This document shows, piece after piece, positions 17,012 through 26,804 of a stretch of DNA of 64,000 nucleotides. The translations under genes were made by a program, and so were the position numbers. The notes beneath the pieces were generated by a model, which was not told the origin of the DNA, made no database searches, and saw nothing but the letters and a program-made list of their open reading frames with translations. Location: NCBI RefSeq assembly GCF_900091725.1, contig NZ_FMBW01000060.1:1-64000 (forward strand), given 5' to 3'. Source of the stretch: Streptomyces sp. DvalAA-43. Its GTDB lineage: Bacteria; Actinomycetota; Actinomycetes; Streptomycetales; Streptomycetaceae. Positions within the stretch are counted from its first letter, which is position 1. Every line of letters starts with the position of its first letter.

Positions 17012-18444
17012 GAGGATGCCTTTCCGAGCAGAGCGGGTTCTTCCTGGGCAGCGGGGGCTGAGCGGTGGTCGGGCAGCAGCAGGGTGGCGGCCAGCACGAT
17101 CGCGAGCATCGCGACGACCAGCCAGAACACGCCATGGAGGCCGGAGACCGGGCCACTGGAGATTTGCAGAATGAGGGTGACCAGGGCGATACCCACGGCC
17201 GCGCCGAGCTGGTTGAGGACGTAGAGCACCGAGCTGCCCTGCGCGACCATTGGGGCGGGCAGGGTGCGGTACAGCGAGCCCATGGTGGGCGCGCTGAAGC
17301 AGCCCATGCCCAGGCCGAGAGCCAGGGCCGCGAGGACCAGCGCCGTCTCGGGGGTGTGGGCTTCGACGAAGGTGAAGGCCAGTGCGCTGAGCAGGGCCAA
17401 TATCGCGCCGCCGCAGGCCAGGCCACGTGTGCCGAGCCGGTCTGACAGCCGTCCGGCCAGCGGCATGGCGATGGCGCCGCCGAGTCCGGCGGGGGCGATC
17501 AGGAGCCCGGAGGGCAGCACACCGTGCCCACGGGCCTGCTGGTAGTACAGCGGGAGCACGAACAGGGCAGCGAAGTTGGCCAGGCCGCCCAGGCCCATGA
17601 TGGCGACGCTGGCGGTGAAGCTGCGGCTGGTGAACAACCTCAAATCGATCAGGGGCGGGACGCGTCGGGCGCGTCGGGCCTGGAGCCAGTAGGCGATCAG
17701 CAGCACGATGCCCGCAGCCAGTGGAGTCAGCGCCTGCCAGGCGGTGAACGCGGCGTGCTCGGCCGTCTGTGACAGAGCCAGGACCAGCGCGGCGAAACCC
17801 GGAGCGAGCAGGGCCAGGCCGAGGACGTCGAGGCGCTGTCGGTGCGCCTGCGGATCGGCGGGGGGATCGGCCGGGATCATGCGCATCGCGAGGAGGTAGG
17901 CGAGGGCACCCAGCGGCACGCTGAGTAGGAACATCCAGCGCCAGGACAGGCCGTTCAGAACAGCGCCGCCGGCGATCGGTCCGAGGACGGGGCCCAGGGA
18001 CAGCACGACTCCCATCAGGCCCATGACGCGTCCGGCGCGTTGTGGACCGGCGGCGCGGGCCAGCAGGATCAGCACGAGCGGGTCGAGGATCCCAGCGCCG
18101 ACGCCCTGGAGGCTGCGGAAGGCGCTGAGGCTGCCGACGTTCCAGGCGGCCCCCGCCGCGAGCGCGCCTCCTGTGAACACCGTCAGCCCGATCAGCCACA
18201 GCCGTTTGCCGCCGAACCGGTCAACGGCCCAGGTGGTGAACGGGATAGTGGCGGTGACGGCGAGGAGGAACCCGGTGGAGGCCCACCCGGCCGTGCTCAG
18301 GGTGGTGTGGAAGGCGGCGGCCAGTGTGTCGGTGGCGACCGCGGCCATCGAGCTGTTGAGGATGCCCAGCAACCCGCCGAGCAGCACCACGCCGATCGTT
18401 GCCAATAACCGGCGGTCGAGACGGTCATCGATGATTGAACTCAT
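17008..18444 (-). CDS. MFS drug transporter (DHA2 / EmrB-QacA type)
   Basis: A 478-residue protein with about 14 hydrophobic spans. LGILNSSMAAVATDTLAAAF in helix 1 and GPVLGPIAGGAVLNGLSWRW in helix 5 (motif C, antiporter signature) identify the DHA2 group. It would export a hydrophobic or cationic compound using the proton gradient. It heads a two-gene operon with an SDR and faces a TetR regulator, a common detoxification arrangement. Confidence 0.88.
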   Translation of the reverse strand: MSSIIDDRLDRRLLATIGVVLLGGLLGILNSSMAAVATDTLAAAFHTTLSTAGWASTGFLLAVTATIPFTTWAVDRFGGKRLWLIGLTVFTGGALAAGAAWNVGSLSAFRSLQGVGAGILDPLVLILLARAAGPQRAGRVMGLMGVVLSLGPVLGPIAGGAVLNGLSWRWMFLLSVPLGALAYLLAMRMIPADPPADPQAHRQRLDVLGLALLAPGFAALVLALSQTAEHAAFTAWQALTPLAAGIVLLIAYWLQARRARRVPPLIDLRLFTSRSFTASVAIMGLGGLANFAALFVLPLYYQQARGHGVLPSGLLIAPAGLGGAIAMPLAGRLSDRLGTRGLACGGAILALLSALAFTFVEAHTPETALVLAALALGLGMGCFSAPTMGSLYRTLPAPMVAQGSSVLYVLNQLGAAVGIALVTLILQISSGPVSGLHGVFWLVVAMLAIVLAATLLLPDHRSAPAAQEEPALLGKASS

Positions 18445-18455
18445 GGGTACAAGCT

Positions 18456-18485
18456 ATTGGCCCCATGCGGCCACATGCAACCAAT
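18456..18485. promoter_or_regulatory. Possible TetR operator between MFS and TetR genes
   Basis: An ATTGG at 18456-18460 is mirrored by CCAAT at 18481-18485 across 20 bp, within the 61-bp gap between the divergent starts. A dyad of this kind suits a TetR operator, but the half-sites are short and the match could be chance. Confidence 0.35.
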
Positions 18486-18505
18486 GCGTTCAGGAACCTG
18501 GACCT

Positions 18506-19147
18506 ATGAGTACAATCGAATCCATGACCATCACGCGAGGACAGGCCGATCGGCGGCAGGCGATCCTGGAGGGCGCGTTCACCGTGTTCGCTCGCCGTGG
18601 TTACGCCCAGGCATGCGTCAAGGAGGTCGCCGCCGAGGCGGGGGTGGCCAAGCCCACCGTCTACAACCACCTCAACGACAAGGCGACGCTGTTCCGGCAG
18701 TCCGTGCAGGCCGCAGCCCAAGTTGTGCTGGACGAGCGGCTTGCCGCGCTCGAACCGCTCAAAGAACCCGACGATCTACATGCCACCTTGGAGGACGTCG
18801 GTCACCGACTGCTGCAACTGCACACCGACGACCGCTCATGCGCGCTGCGGCGGCTGCTCTACGCGGAGATCACCCAGTTCCCCGACCTCATCGACATCGT
18901 CGTTGAGAACGGACCGCACCGCCTAACGCAGGCTCTCGCCGACCGGCTGGCGCGCCTCACTCTCGCCGGCCGCCTCCGCGCCAACGACCCTGACCAGGCG
19001 GCCGAACAACTCATCGCCCTGCTCACCGGTCCACTGGAGGCGCGCTCCCGGATGGGCACCCGTCAGATCGACGACGCTGAGCTGCATCAGCTCGCCCGCG
19101 CCGCCATCCGCACCTTCTTGGCGACCTTCGGCACCGCAGACGGGTAG
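18506..19147 (+). CDS. TetR-family transcriptional regulator
   Basis: A 213-residue protein with a TetR helix-turn-helix (RQAILEGAFTVFARRGYAQA CVKEVAAEAGVAKPTVYNHL near residues 15-55) and an AefR-like C-terminal ligand domain. ATG 18506 has AGGA about ten bases upstream and is preferred to ATG 18524. It is divergent from the MFS-SDR operon and is expected to repress it until a drug-like ligand binds. Confidence 0.88.
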   Translation: MSTIESMTITRGQADRRQAILEGAFTVFARRGYAQACVKEVAAEAGVAKPTVYNHLNDKATLFRQSVQAAAQVVLDERLAALEPLKEPDDLHATLEDVGHRLLQLHTDDRSCALRRLLYAEITQFPDLIDIVVENGPHRLTQALADRLARLTLAGRLRANDPDQAAEQLIALLTGPLEARSRMGTRQIDDAELHQLARAAIRTFLATFGTADG

Positions 19148-19182
19148 AAATGGTCGCCCGGCGCCGAGCCTCACGCCGGGCG

Positions 19183-19910
19183 GGTGCTGTCACGTTGTTG
19201 AGGGAGTGAGTGCCTGATGGTGTGCCGGGTGTGGAGGGGGCGGGTTCCGGTTCCGTGCTCAGGCCGCGGCAGGCAGGCCGACGGCGCCGGTGATCTGCTC
19301 CCGGACGGCGAAGCGGGTGGTTGTCTCGGCGCGGTAGCCGGGGGCGGTCATCAGGTGGCGGCGGGGGCCGGAAGTGGGGTGGGATGCCGCTGAACGCGGC
19401 CGGGAACCGCTGGGCTCCGCCGACGCCGCGGAAGCCTTTCATGGCGCGTTCGCGCTGCCGGTTGGCTGATGGCTGTTCTCGGCCCGGTTGTTGAGGCCCT
19501 TGTGGGAGCGGTGCTCGACCGAGGGCATCACCTCGCGGTGGGCCGCGCGTAGGAGCGGAGTTTGTCGGTGACGATCACCCGCGGCACCGAGCAGGTCGTC
19601 TTCAGCAGGCGGCGGAAGAAACGCCGGGCTGCGGCTTTGTCCCGCCGGTTCTGGACCAGGATGTCGAGCACGGTGCCGTCGGCGTCGATGACCCGCCACA
19701 GGTACTTCCGCTCTCCGTCGATCTTGATGAAGACCTCGTCCAGGTACCACTTGTCACCCAGCTGCACACGCCGGCGGCGCAGCGCGTTGGCATAGGACTG
19801 CCCGGACTTCGCACACCAGCGGCGGACGGTCTCGTGGGACACGATGACACCGCGCTCGAGCATCAGCTCCTCGACCTCACGGAAGCTGAGCGGGAGGCGG
19901 ATGGGGCTAT
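19183..19910 (-). pseudogene. IS6-family transposase, copy A (truncated, frameshifted)
   Basis: The core reads VSHETVRRWCAKSGQSYANA, KWYLDEVFIKIDGERKYLWR with the first Asp, and VTDKLRSYA with the second. The frame breaks after RSYARPTAR. EVMPSVEHRSHKGLNNRAEN with the Glu region and MKGFRGVGGAQRF follow in other frames. The far end carries an inverted-repeat-like GTGCTGTCACGTTG near 19184. The N-terminal 40 or so codons are lost at 19910. It is about 80 percent similar by eye to copy B at 56.7 kb, in opposite orientation. Confidence 0.8.
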
Positions 19911-20129
19911 CGAGCCGGTGTCAACGATGTGGCCGGGCGCCGGTGGCTGCGTGCGGGGTGGTGTCGGTGAGGGCTTGGTCGGGCCAGCGGCGGTGGTGGT
20001 CGATGACGTAGTGGTGGCGGTGCGCCCCCGGGTGAGGGCCGTGGGGCGCACGGACCTCGCCGACTGGCCTCGCCGTCCGGGCCGACCGCTACGGGGGCAG
20101 CTTTTGGACGCGATCGCGGTCGTCGATCG

Positions 20130-20600
20130 CTTCCTAGGGGACCAGCCGCGCCCGCGTGACGCCGTGATCGCGAAGGAGGAAATGACAGCTCTCCGAGACG
20201 ACATGGGCTGCAGACGGCGCGGCGCATGAGCTGGTCGACGGCTCGGCGAGGTCCGCCTCGTACTGGTCGTGGTCCGTACGATGAGAGGTGATGGTCTGGA
20301 GGTACTGCCAGGTGCGGTCGTTGAACGGATGGGGGAGTGCTCGCGGTGGATCCACGGGATCCCGGCGAGCTCCTCGTCGGGGAGCCGGACCCAGATTTGG
20401 CGGACGTCGTGAGGGTTGATGTGGACTTCCTGTTTCCCTTTTCCCTCCCCGGGCTGCTACTTCGGAGTCCTGGCCCCGGTAGGGGCCCAGCAGATCATGG
20501 TCGTAGGTGTGGTGATGGATACGGATGCCGCGTTCGGTGATGGCCTGCCACCGCACCGGCAAGATCGGCTGCACGCCTTGGCGGCACACCATTGTGGGAA
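20130..20600 (-). pseudogene. Mu/TnsB-type transposase, C-terminal remnant
   Basis: The minus strand carries WQAITERGIRIHHHTYDHDL LGPYRGQ, then in a shifted frame INPHDVRQIWVRLPDEELAG IPWIHREH, then again in the first frame PFNDRTWQYLQTITSHRTDHDQYEADLAE. Together these match the Mu transposase C-terminal beta-barrel and tail of TnsB-like transposases in Streptomyces. Two frameshifts and the lack of the DDE core make it a remnant. The piece 19911-20130 has no recognisable content. Confidence 0.65.
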
Positions 20601-20675
20601 GCTCACGTCCACCGCGCCCGAAGGCTGTCCGGGATCGCCAAATACCTTCTGACGCAGGCGTGTTGGAATGCCTTT

Positions 20676-21143
20676 ATGGTCACTTCCGCTGACGGAACCA
20701 CGCGCCTGAGCCCGGACGAGTTCGCGCACCGCCTGCGTGCCGAGATCGAGCGGATGAGAGACGAGGCGACGCGCCAGAGGAAACTCGCCCACCGCCGGGC
20801 CGAGTTCTGGACCAAGACGGACATCGCCCTCGGTTTCCCCGCGGCCCTGCTCGCGGGCACGGCGGGAGCGGCAGGGCTGGCCTCGGCGGACGTGCGCGTT
20901 CCCGCCGCCCTCGCCGCTCTGGCCTCTGCCGGGTTCGCGGCGGGAGCGGGCTTCCTGCGCAGCGACACCAGGCGCCGCGCCAACAAACGCGCCCGGCACG
21001 CATGGGCCTCGGTCGAGGCCAGGGCCATGGTGGCGCTGACTCAGGAGCACGTGACCCACGAGGACCTTGGCGACCTGCTGGAATGCCGCCAGGCTGCGCT
21101 GGCGGCCTACGACGGCGAGGAGCCTCAGCCCGGGGCGTCGTGA
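20676..21143 (+). CDS. Small two-TM protein, SLATT/DUF4231-like
   Basis: A 155-residue protein: a soluble helical N-terminus, a pair of hydrophobic segments (residues 48-64, IALGFPAALLAGTAGAAGLA; 70-88, AALAALASAGFAAGAGFL), then a charged helical tail starting RSDTRRRANKRARHAWASVEA. This order resembles SLATT-domain proteins, which are predicted pore-forming effectors in nucleotide-signalled defence systems. No partner (SMODS or SLOG) is visible nearby. The gene sits between transposon remnants. The assignment rests on topology and the basic post-TM motif only. Confidence 0.5.
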   Translation: MVTSADGTTRLSPDEFAHRLRAEIERMRDEATRQRKLAHRRAEFWTKTDIALGFPAALLAGTAGAAGLASADVRVPAALAALASAGFAAGAGFLRSDTRRRANKRARHAWASVEARAMVALTQEHVTHEDLGDLLECRQAALAAYDGEEPQPGAS

Positions 21144-21233
21144 TCCGCAGCCCTCCGGCTGCCGCCCCGCGTTGAAGAGCTCGGAGTGGGCGACCTGGCA
21201 GGCGACACCACGCCAGGCAACGAGCCAGAATAG

Positions 21234-21392
21234 TCAGGACCGGGAGATGCCCGCCTGCCTGGCGACGGCATCGAAGGTGACCGGCTCTCCGGCCGCGTCG
21301 AGGGAACGTAGTGCCCGGATGTCCTTGGAGCGCGTGTACTCGCTGCGGCGGCGGGCGGCCTCGACGATGTGTTGGCTGTTGCCAGCTCGCAT
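21234..21392 (-). pseudogene. DUF6262 (TnpC-like) N-terminal remnant
   Basis: The 52 codons read MRAGNSQHIVEAARRRSEYT RSKDIRALRSLDAAGEPVTF, then DAVARQAGISRS and a stop. This is the start of DUF6262 proteins, which follow the tyrosine recombinase pair in Tn554-like actinobacterial elements. Relatives run about 120 residues and continue with SWLYTQP, so it is truncated. The start overlaps the end of the recombinase remnant. Confidence 0.65.
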
Positions 21393-22027
21393 CAGCGGTG
21401 GTCTCCGGCTCTTCGGGGTCGGCTTCCAGCGGGGTGATGATCCCATCCAGGTTGCCCAGGACGTGCTGGTTCATCTTCACCACCCGTGCCTGGCCGCGGG
21501 CCTCGGCGGCGGAGACGATCTGCAGCAACTGCTGGCGCTGTTCGCGGTGCTGCGGCAGGAACTCGGGGGTGGTGATGAACAGCGGGCAGGCCAGGCAGGC
21601 GTTGGCGTGCGGACAGGTCTTCCGCACCGGCAGGCCGCATTGGCCATTGGGCAGGGCCTGGGTCACGCGGCCGAGCCGCTGCTTGGCCCAGGTGGCCTCG
21701 GCCGGCGGCCCGGCAGGGTCGAAGGTGACGTTCTCGCCCTTGATGTTGACCTTGTGGGCCCTTTCCCAGTGCGGGCGGACCGTGGTGTCGTGCAGCCGGG
21801 TGTAGTGCGCGGTCATCTCGCCTGAGGAGTGATCGAGCAGAACGCGTACGACTTCCTGCGGGACGTCCCGGTTGATCAGCCCGGTTCCAAAAGTGCGGCG
21901 CCATTGATGGGGCGTCAGGTGAACGGGGCCGGCCATGCTCGTCGCCTACCTGGCACTGTTCCAGCCAGATGGCGAGCCGGCCCCGGTAGGCGTGCGTGGT
22001 CAGCGGTCGGTTGCCGTCGGGGTTCAT
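21393..22027 (-). pseudogene. Tyrosine recombinase (Tn554-type), C-terminal half
   Basis: The recombinase core is visible: LTPHQWRRTFGT (HxxR), LLDHSSGEMTAHYTRLHD (the H of the box and the nucleophile Tyr), followed by a long Cys-containing tail (CPHANACLACPLFITTPEF). A one-base insertion near 21925 separates NPDGNRPLTTHAYRGRLAIW from the rest. The N-terminal 350 or so residues are missing. It pairs with the DUF6262 remnant downstream. Confidence 0.75.
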
Positions 22028-22616
22028 TCGCGGAGCCGAAAACAGCCATCAGCTGCCGTCGGGCCAGCGTTCCAGGACGTGGTGGACGGTCATTTCGCCC
22101 TCGACCTCTTCGAAGTGTTCATGCCTCGCCGGTCACCGGGCGAGATCAGGATGCAGCTCCGCAACGCCGAACGCGCCATCGGCGGGCACCTGTGATCCGC
22201 GGATTGCCCACCTCGGCGAACAGGCAGATCGCCGTCTTCGAACGAGGCCACGGCCTCCCCGCGGGTGAAGTCGCACTCTCGTTCCGCCGCCGGAATACGT
22301 CTGTCCGCCGGCCACGCGGAGACCTCGATCCTTTCTACGAGCGCGCGATTGCACAGACCTCCGCAACGGCGACTACCACGTCCGCGCTCTGCTGGAGATC
22401 ACACTCCATGCTCTGAGGTCCAAGGCACGATGTGAGCTGAGCGCAGTGATCGGTGCCGTACACGAACGCGTACTTGACCGCACGCTCAACAATCCCTTCG
22501 TGCCCCCAGGAACTCCCCAGGTGAGTGCGTCGAATTGGCGTCTGAACCTCCAGCCGTTCTTCAATGCCGTGACCACCGTCGTCCGAACTTCGCCACGCAC
22601 ATTGAGGATCACCGCC
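22028..22616. other. Remnant-rich stretch without a confident gene
   Basis: The plus-strand frame ending at 22195 contains FQDVVDGHFALDLFEVFMPR and GEIRMQLRNAERAIGGHL, which look protein-like and may be the C-terminus of a lost gene. I do not recognise it. The next frame, to 22416, starts GLPTSANRQIAVFERGHGLP. No start site or family motif supports a whole gene. Confidence 0.3.
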
Positions 22617-23189
22617 GTGAACCACGTCATACGTGAGTACCGCCCTGCCGACGAGGTTTCCTGGCTGCGCTGCCGGGTGCTCTCGTTCTTGGACACCCCC
22701 TACTTCGATGACGTCCTGACAGCCAAGCCCGAGACACCCGCCCCGGGCTTCGCACTGGTCGCAACGGCCGGGCAGGAAACCGTCACCGGGATCATTGACG
22801 TCTCTGTCGACGACGAACTGGCGACCATCGACACCATCGCTGTCCACCCCGACTACCAGCGCCAGGGCCTTGGCCGTACTCTCCTCACCGAGGCACGCGC
22901 CCGTGTCAGCGCGCTGGGTGTGCCGACGTTGGATGCCTGGACGAGGGACGACCCCGCGACGCTGCGCTGGTATCGGGTGATGGGCTTCGCCGAGAGCCAG
23001 CACTACCTCCATGTCTACGCCAACTATTACGCTGACCCCAGCGAACCGGACCGGGCCATCAGCGAACGTCGGCCGGGGCTGAGGCCGATGGCTTCCTTCC
23101 TCCACGCCGGCCTGGAGGACGAACAGCTCATGCGCGAGCAGTTCGCCCGCGTGCACGTCTGTCGCCGCTTCGCGATGGGCGTTCTCTGA
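22617..23189 (+). CDS. GNAT-family N-acetyltransferase
   Basis: A 190-residue protein with the GNAT fold: strand 4 IDTIAVHPDYQ, then the acetyl-CoA loop RQGLGRTLLTEA (Q/RxxGxG/A) near residue 83, and TLRWYRVMGFAES for the last strands. The GTG start at 22617 gives the family N-terminus VNHVIREYRPADEVSWLRCR and has GAGG upstream. The acceptor is unknown; the C-terminal 40 residues (MASFLHAGLEDEQLMREQFA) are an extension. Confidence 0.82.
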   Translation: MNHVIREYRPADEVSWLRCRVLSFLDTPYFDDVLTAKPETPAPGFALVATAGQETVTGIIDVSVDDELATIDTIAVHPDYQRQGLGRTLLTEARARVSALGVPTLDAWTRDDPATLRWYRVMGFAESQHYLHVYANYYADPSEPDRAISERRPGLRPMASFLHAGLEDEQLMREQFARVHVCRRFAMGVL

Positions 23190-23630
23190 CACGAGCGACA
23201 TCATTTCTCGGATCTGGCGCGGTTCCGGTGCGGTGGTCGTGGTGGCCAGACCCGGATCCCGCCCCACTGGCGGCCTCTTCCGCATGCCCCGTGATCGGTA
23301 CGGGGGCTGGACGGTAGAAGCACAGCTGTATACGGCGCACGAACATCGACGAAGCAGTCCGGCGGGGTGGCGGGCCCGGTAGCGACGTCGGACGATCCGT
23401 TCAGGCGATGACTGGATGCCCAGTGGCCTTGCCCGTGGCACCCCTGCGCATGGCGGTCATGTCCAGGTCCGCCAGACAGGGGAACCGGCGACAGTTGAAT
23501 ACGCGAGCTTCTCGGTGTGGGATCCCTGTGCAGTCGTCGAGGGCTGTGAAACGGCGCACTGTTGGAACTCCGTGAGGGCTGGGCGAGGCTCGTGGTGGCC
23601 CGGCAGCGAGTCTGTCGTGCCACCTCCCGC
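23190..23630. repeat. ISL3-end-like repeat near 23213, otherwise empty
   Basis: The segment starting near 23213 (TCTGGCGCGGTTCCGGTGCG and about 15 more bases) closely matches 13230-13265, which lies beside an ISL3 remnant. It is probably the tail of another ISL3 element whose gene is gone. No CDS is supported in the remaining bases. Confidence 0.4.
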
Positions 23631-24026
23631 TCAGTGAGTGTCGGTGCGCTTTTCGAGGCGAGTGCCGTGGCGAAGGGTGATCGATATCAGGTCGCTGGGG
23701 GCGTTCAGCTCCAGGCGGTGCCAGCGGCCGCGGGGGACGATCACTGCGGTGCCTGCCTGCAACTGCACCATGTCCTCGGCGCCGCCGGGCGTGGTGGCAC
23801 GGAAGTAGAGGCGGACGCCGCCGGTCAGGCAGCACACTGCCTCTTCGGCCTCCGGGTGCATCTCCCAGTGGTCGGCGTGGACGTCGGCGTCGGTCTCCAC
23901 GTGGAAGGTCGCGATTTGCCAGGCGCCGGAGTCGCTGCTCGTCATCTGCCGGTCGGCGGCTCGGACATCGCCGTCGGGGCGGAACTGCAGCGCGGAGGCG
24001 AACAGGTCGATGGGGGTCGTCGTCAT
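23631..24026 (-). CDS. Cupin-domain protein
   Basis: A 131-residue single-cupin protein. HADHWEMHPEAEEAVCCLTG near residue 52 is cupin motif 1 (with a metal-binding-type His and Glu pair) and VPRGRWHRLELNAP near residue 100 is motif 2. It overlaps the start of the upstream MFS gene by four bases (ATGA) and is therefore part of a two-gene operon. Likely roles are ligand binding or a small dioxygenase; neither can be chosen from sequence. Confidence 0.8.
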   Translation of the reverse strand: MTTTPIDLFASALQFRPDGDVRAADRQMTSSDSGAWQIATFHVETDADVHADHWEMHPEAEEAVCCLTGGVRLYFRATTPGGAEDMVQLQAGTAVIVPRGRWHRLELNAPSDLISITLRHGTRLEKRTDTH

Positions 24027-25471
24027 GATGGCGTGCCTTCCAGTCGGTTCTTTGTGGGGACGGCGGGTCGCGGGTCAGGCACGGTGGCCTGGCGTCGGGG
24101 CAACACCCCGATCGCCACGACTGCCGCGAGTACGAAGAGGCCGGCGGTGACGGCCAGACCCAGGGCATAGCCGTCGTTGAGGGCGGCGGCGTCGGTGGCT
24201 GTGCCGGTGCGGAGTGCGGCGATGGTGGCCAGGGCGGCCAGGCCGACACAGCCGCCGAGTTGGCGGGAGCTGTTGAAAAGGCCGGAGGCCATGCCGGCCT
24301 CGCGGGAGGCGACGCCGGTGGTCGCGGCGGCGGCGACCGGGGCCAGAACCAGTCCGACGCCGACGCCGGAGACGATGCAGGGACCGAGCACGTCGGTGAG
24401 GAAGCCGCCGCCGGGGCTGATGAAGGCCAGCCAGGCCAGGCCCACGGCGGCCAGCAGAGCGCCGGGCACCAGGGCGGCTCGGGGGGTGCGAGCCGCGGTG
24501 AGGCGGGTCGCGATGACGGTGCCCGCGACCAGGCTCACGGAGAACGGCAGGAACGCGGCGTCGGTCGCGGCGGCACTCATGCCCAGGACCTGCTGCATGT
24601 ACAGGGACACGAAGTAGAACGCCGTGAACTGCCCAGCCGCGGCCAAGAACACCAGAACGTTGGCACCGGCCACCCAGCGACTGCGCAACAGGCCGAGGCG
24701 CAGCAGCGGTTCGGGGGCCCTGGATTCGGCGAAGGCAAAGGCGGCCAAGAGCGCGACCGCAGCGGCGAGGGTCGCCACGGTGGCCAGGGATCCCCATCCT
24801 CGGGCGTCGGTACGGACGACACCGAACACCAGCAGCCCGACTCCTCCAGTCGCCAGGACGGCGCCGGGCACGTCCAGCCTCTCGCGCCGATCGGGCCGTG
24901 CTCCGGCGGGCACGCCTGCCAGAACCAGCGCGAGAGCCGCCGCCACGATGGGCAGGTTGACCAGCATCACCCAGCGCCACCCCGCGTACTGAGTAAGCAG
25001 ACCACCTGCCAGCACGCCCAGGGCTCCCCCTGCCGCGTTCACCGCGCTCCACACCCCGAGCGCCCGGACACGCCGAGGGCCCTCAGGGAAAGTGGTGGTG
25101 AGCATTCCCAGCGCGGCTGGGGCGGCCGCGGCAGCACCCAGCCCCTGACCGGCGCGGGCAGCGATCAGCTGCCAGGGCGCCTCGGCCAGCCCGCCCACCA
25201 GCGAGCACAACCCGAAGACGGCCAGGCCCCCCACGAACAGCCGACGATGACCGTACAGGTCACAAGCGCGGCCCCCCAGGAGCAGGAGTCCGCCGAAGAT
25301 GAGCGCGTAGACGTGCACGATCCACGACAGATCGAGCGGCGCGAATCCCAACGCGATGCGGATTGTGGGCAGCGCGACATTGACCACCGACATGTCCAGG
25401 GCGAAGACGAACTGGGCGACAGCCGCCGCTGCCAGCACCACCCCGGGTCGCCCCCGTAAGTTTTTATACAC
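24023..25471 (-). CDS. MFS transporter (DHA2 family)
   Basis: A 482-residue membrane protein with about 14 spans. FVFALDMSVVNVALPTIRIA is the DHA2 helix 1 signature, and VNAAGGALGVLAGGLLTQYA GWRW is motif C. It probably exports a small toxic molecule. It is operonic with the cupin gene and is divergent from a TetR gene of which only the DNA-binding part survives, so its original repressor is probably lost. Confidence 0.88.
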   Translation of the reverse strand: MYKNLRGRPGVVLAAAAVAQFVFALDMSVVNVALPTIRIALGFAPLDLSWIVHVYALIFGGLLLLGGRACDLYGHRRLFVGGLAVFGLCSLVGGLAEAPWQLIAARAGQGLGAAAAAPAALGMLTTTFPEGPRRVRALGVWSAVNAAGGALGVLAGGLLTQYAGWRWVMLVNLPIVAAALALVLAGVPAGARPDRRERLDVPGAVLATGGVGLLVFGVVRTDARGWGSLATVATLAAAVALLAAFAFAESRAPEPLLRLGLLRSRWVAGANVLVFLAAAGQFTAFYFVSLYMQQVLGMSAAATDAAFLPFSVSLVAGTVIATRLTAARTPRAALVPGALLAAVGLAWLAFISPGGGFLTDVLGPCIVSGVGVGLVLAPVAAAATTGVASREAGMASGLFNSSRQLGGCVGLAALATIAALRTGTATDAAALNDGYALGLAVTAGLFVLAAVVAIGVLPRRQATVPDPRPAVPTKNRLEGTPS

Positions 25472-25528
25472 GTAAAGAAACTAGCGTCAGGGGATCGCCG
25501 TTGTCGACACCTGAGGAAAGATGGGGGC

Positions 25529-25663
25529 ATGCCGCAGCCGTCCGCACCGCGCAAATCCCCTGGCCGACCTTCCCGTATCTCCCGCGAGGAGGCCATCGGG
25601 ACGGCCCGCCGGATCGTGACCGAGGAAGGCGTGGACCGGCTGACCATGCGGCGGCTGGCCACG
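25529..25663 (+). pseudogene. TetR-family regulator, N-terminal fragment
   Basis: The 45 codons begin MPQPSAPRKSPGRPSRISRE and continue EAIGTARRIVTEEGVDRLTM RRLA, the first two helices of a TetR DNA-binding domain. At about 25663 the protein-like sequence ends in mid-domain and the opposite strand becomes coding for an MFS fragment. The recognition helix is missing, so it cannot bind DNA. Confidence 0.75.
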
Positions 25664-26776
25664 AACCCGCTGACCGCGAGGACGGGCAGTACCGTCCACA
25701 GCGGGGCGTCGAGGGCGAGGATCAGGAACCTCGGTGCCCCGGCCGGCAGGAACCCGGTGAGAACCACCGTCCGCCGCAGCCGGTGTGCGACCACTGCGGC
25801 GATCAGACTCCCGCTTGCCGCTGCGGCCCCATGCCGCTGCCTGTCAGGCCGATGCGGTCGGCCCATTGCCGGGTTCCCTGGCCCAGACGGGTACGAGCAC
25901 CGAGGTGAATGCCGCGTCGAGCAGGTTGGTGATGCCGACCATGACGATGACGGTGAGCAGCAGTGGCTCGCGGCGTAGGAGGGTGAAGCCCTCGCCGAAC
26001 CGCCGCCAGTAGCCCGGTCCCGTCTCCCCGGTCTGCGAGGGGGCTTCCTCGGTGGCGTGCCCCGTGCCGCGAGGAAATGCGAGTTGGACGATCACTGATC
26101 CGAGGGCGAAGCGGCCCGCGTTGACGGCGAGTCCGGTCAGGGGGTCGAGCAGCGCCACCAGGGATCCGCCGGCCGCCAGGCCGACGGTGGCGGCGAGCCG
26201 CTCGGTCACGCCGGACAGACCGGTGGCCCGTTCCAGCGGCACCCGGCCGCGCTCGGCCGCCTCCGGAACCGTCACCTCCTTGGCCAGGTCGCCGGGCCCC
26301 CGGGCCGCGCCGATCAGCGCGGCCAGAACCAGCAGATGGGCCCAGTCGCCCATGTCGAAGGTGTTCCGCCATACGCGGGGCATCGTCTGAAGCCCGTTCA
26401 GGGTCTGCTGCGTGCGCAGGGTGTAGATGGCGGCGACGGACTGCTCGTAGGCCGGCGCGGCCTCGGGCTCCCGCCCGGTCGGCTCCGGATCGTTGAACCA
26501 GATCGTCCGGTGCACCGAACGCCACCAGCGCTCTCGCGCGTTACTGCGTTCGGTGTCCTCCCCGACGAAACCGGCCGCGCCGATCTGCCGGAGGTGGTAG
26601 CTGGCCGTACCGGAATTCACACCCGGCCGCTCCGCGAGGCAGGTGGTCGTCGACGGGCCGTACTTCCGCAGCAGCCCCACCACCTGCACGCGCACCTGAT
26701 GAGCCAGGGCACGCAGCCCCTTGGCATCCAGAACAACCGAGTCATCCTCAGTGCTCGGGCCATGCGGCCTCTCCAC
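25664..26776 (-). pseudogene. ArsR-type regulator fused to a truncated MFS transporter
   Basis: From GTG 26776 the protein starts with an ArsR-like winged helix (LDAKGLRALAHQVRVQVVGL LRKYG, then GTASYHLRQIGAAGFV). After NTFDMGDW (near 26340) it passes without a break into the middle of an MFS transporter (AHLLVLAALIGAARGPGDLA, ATVGLAAGGSLVALLDPLTG). The frame stops at 25844. A shifted frame (GSLIAAVVAHRLRRTVVLTG) carries the MFS on to the TetR junction at 25664. An adjacent regulator-transporter pair has evidently been fused by a deletion and then truncated. Confidence 0.7.
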
Positions 26777-26804
26777 AGCATCAGCTGATGCGGCATACCG
26801 TAGT

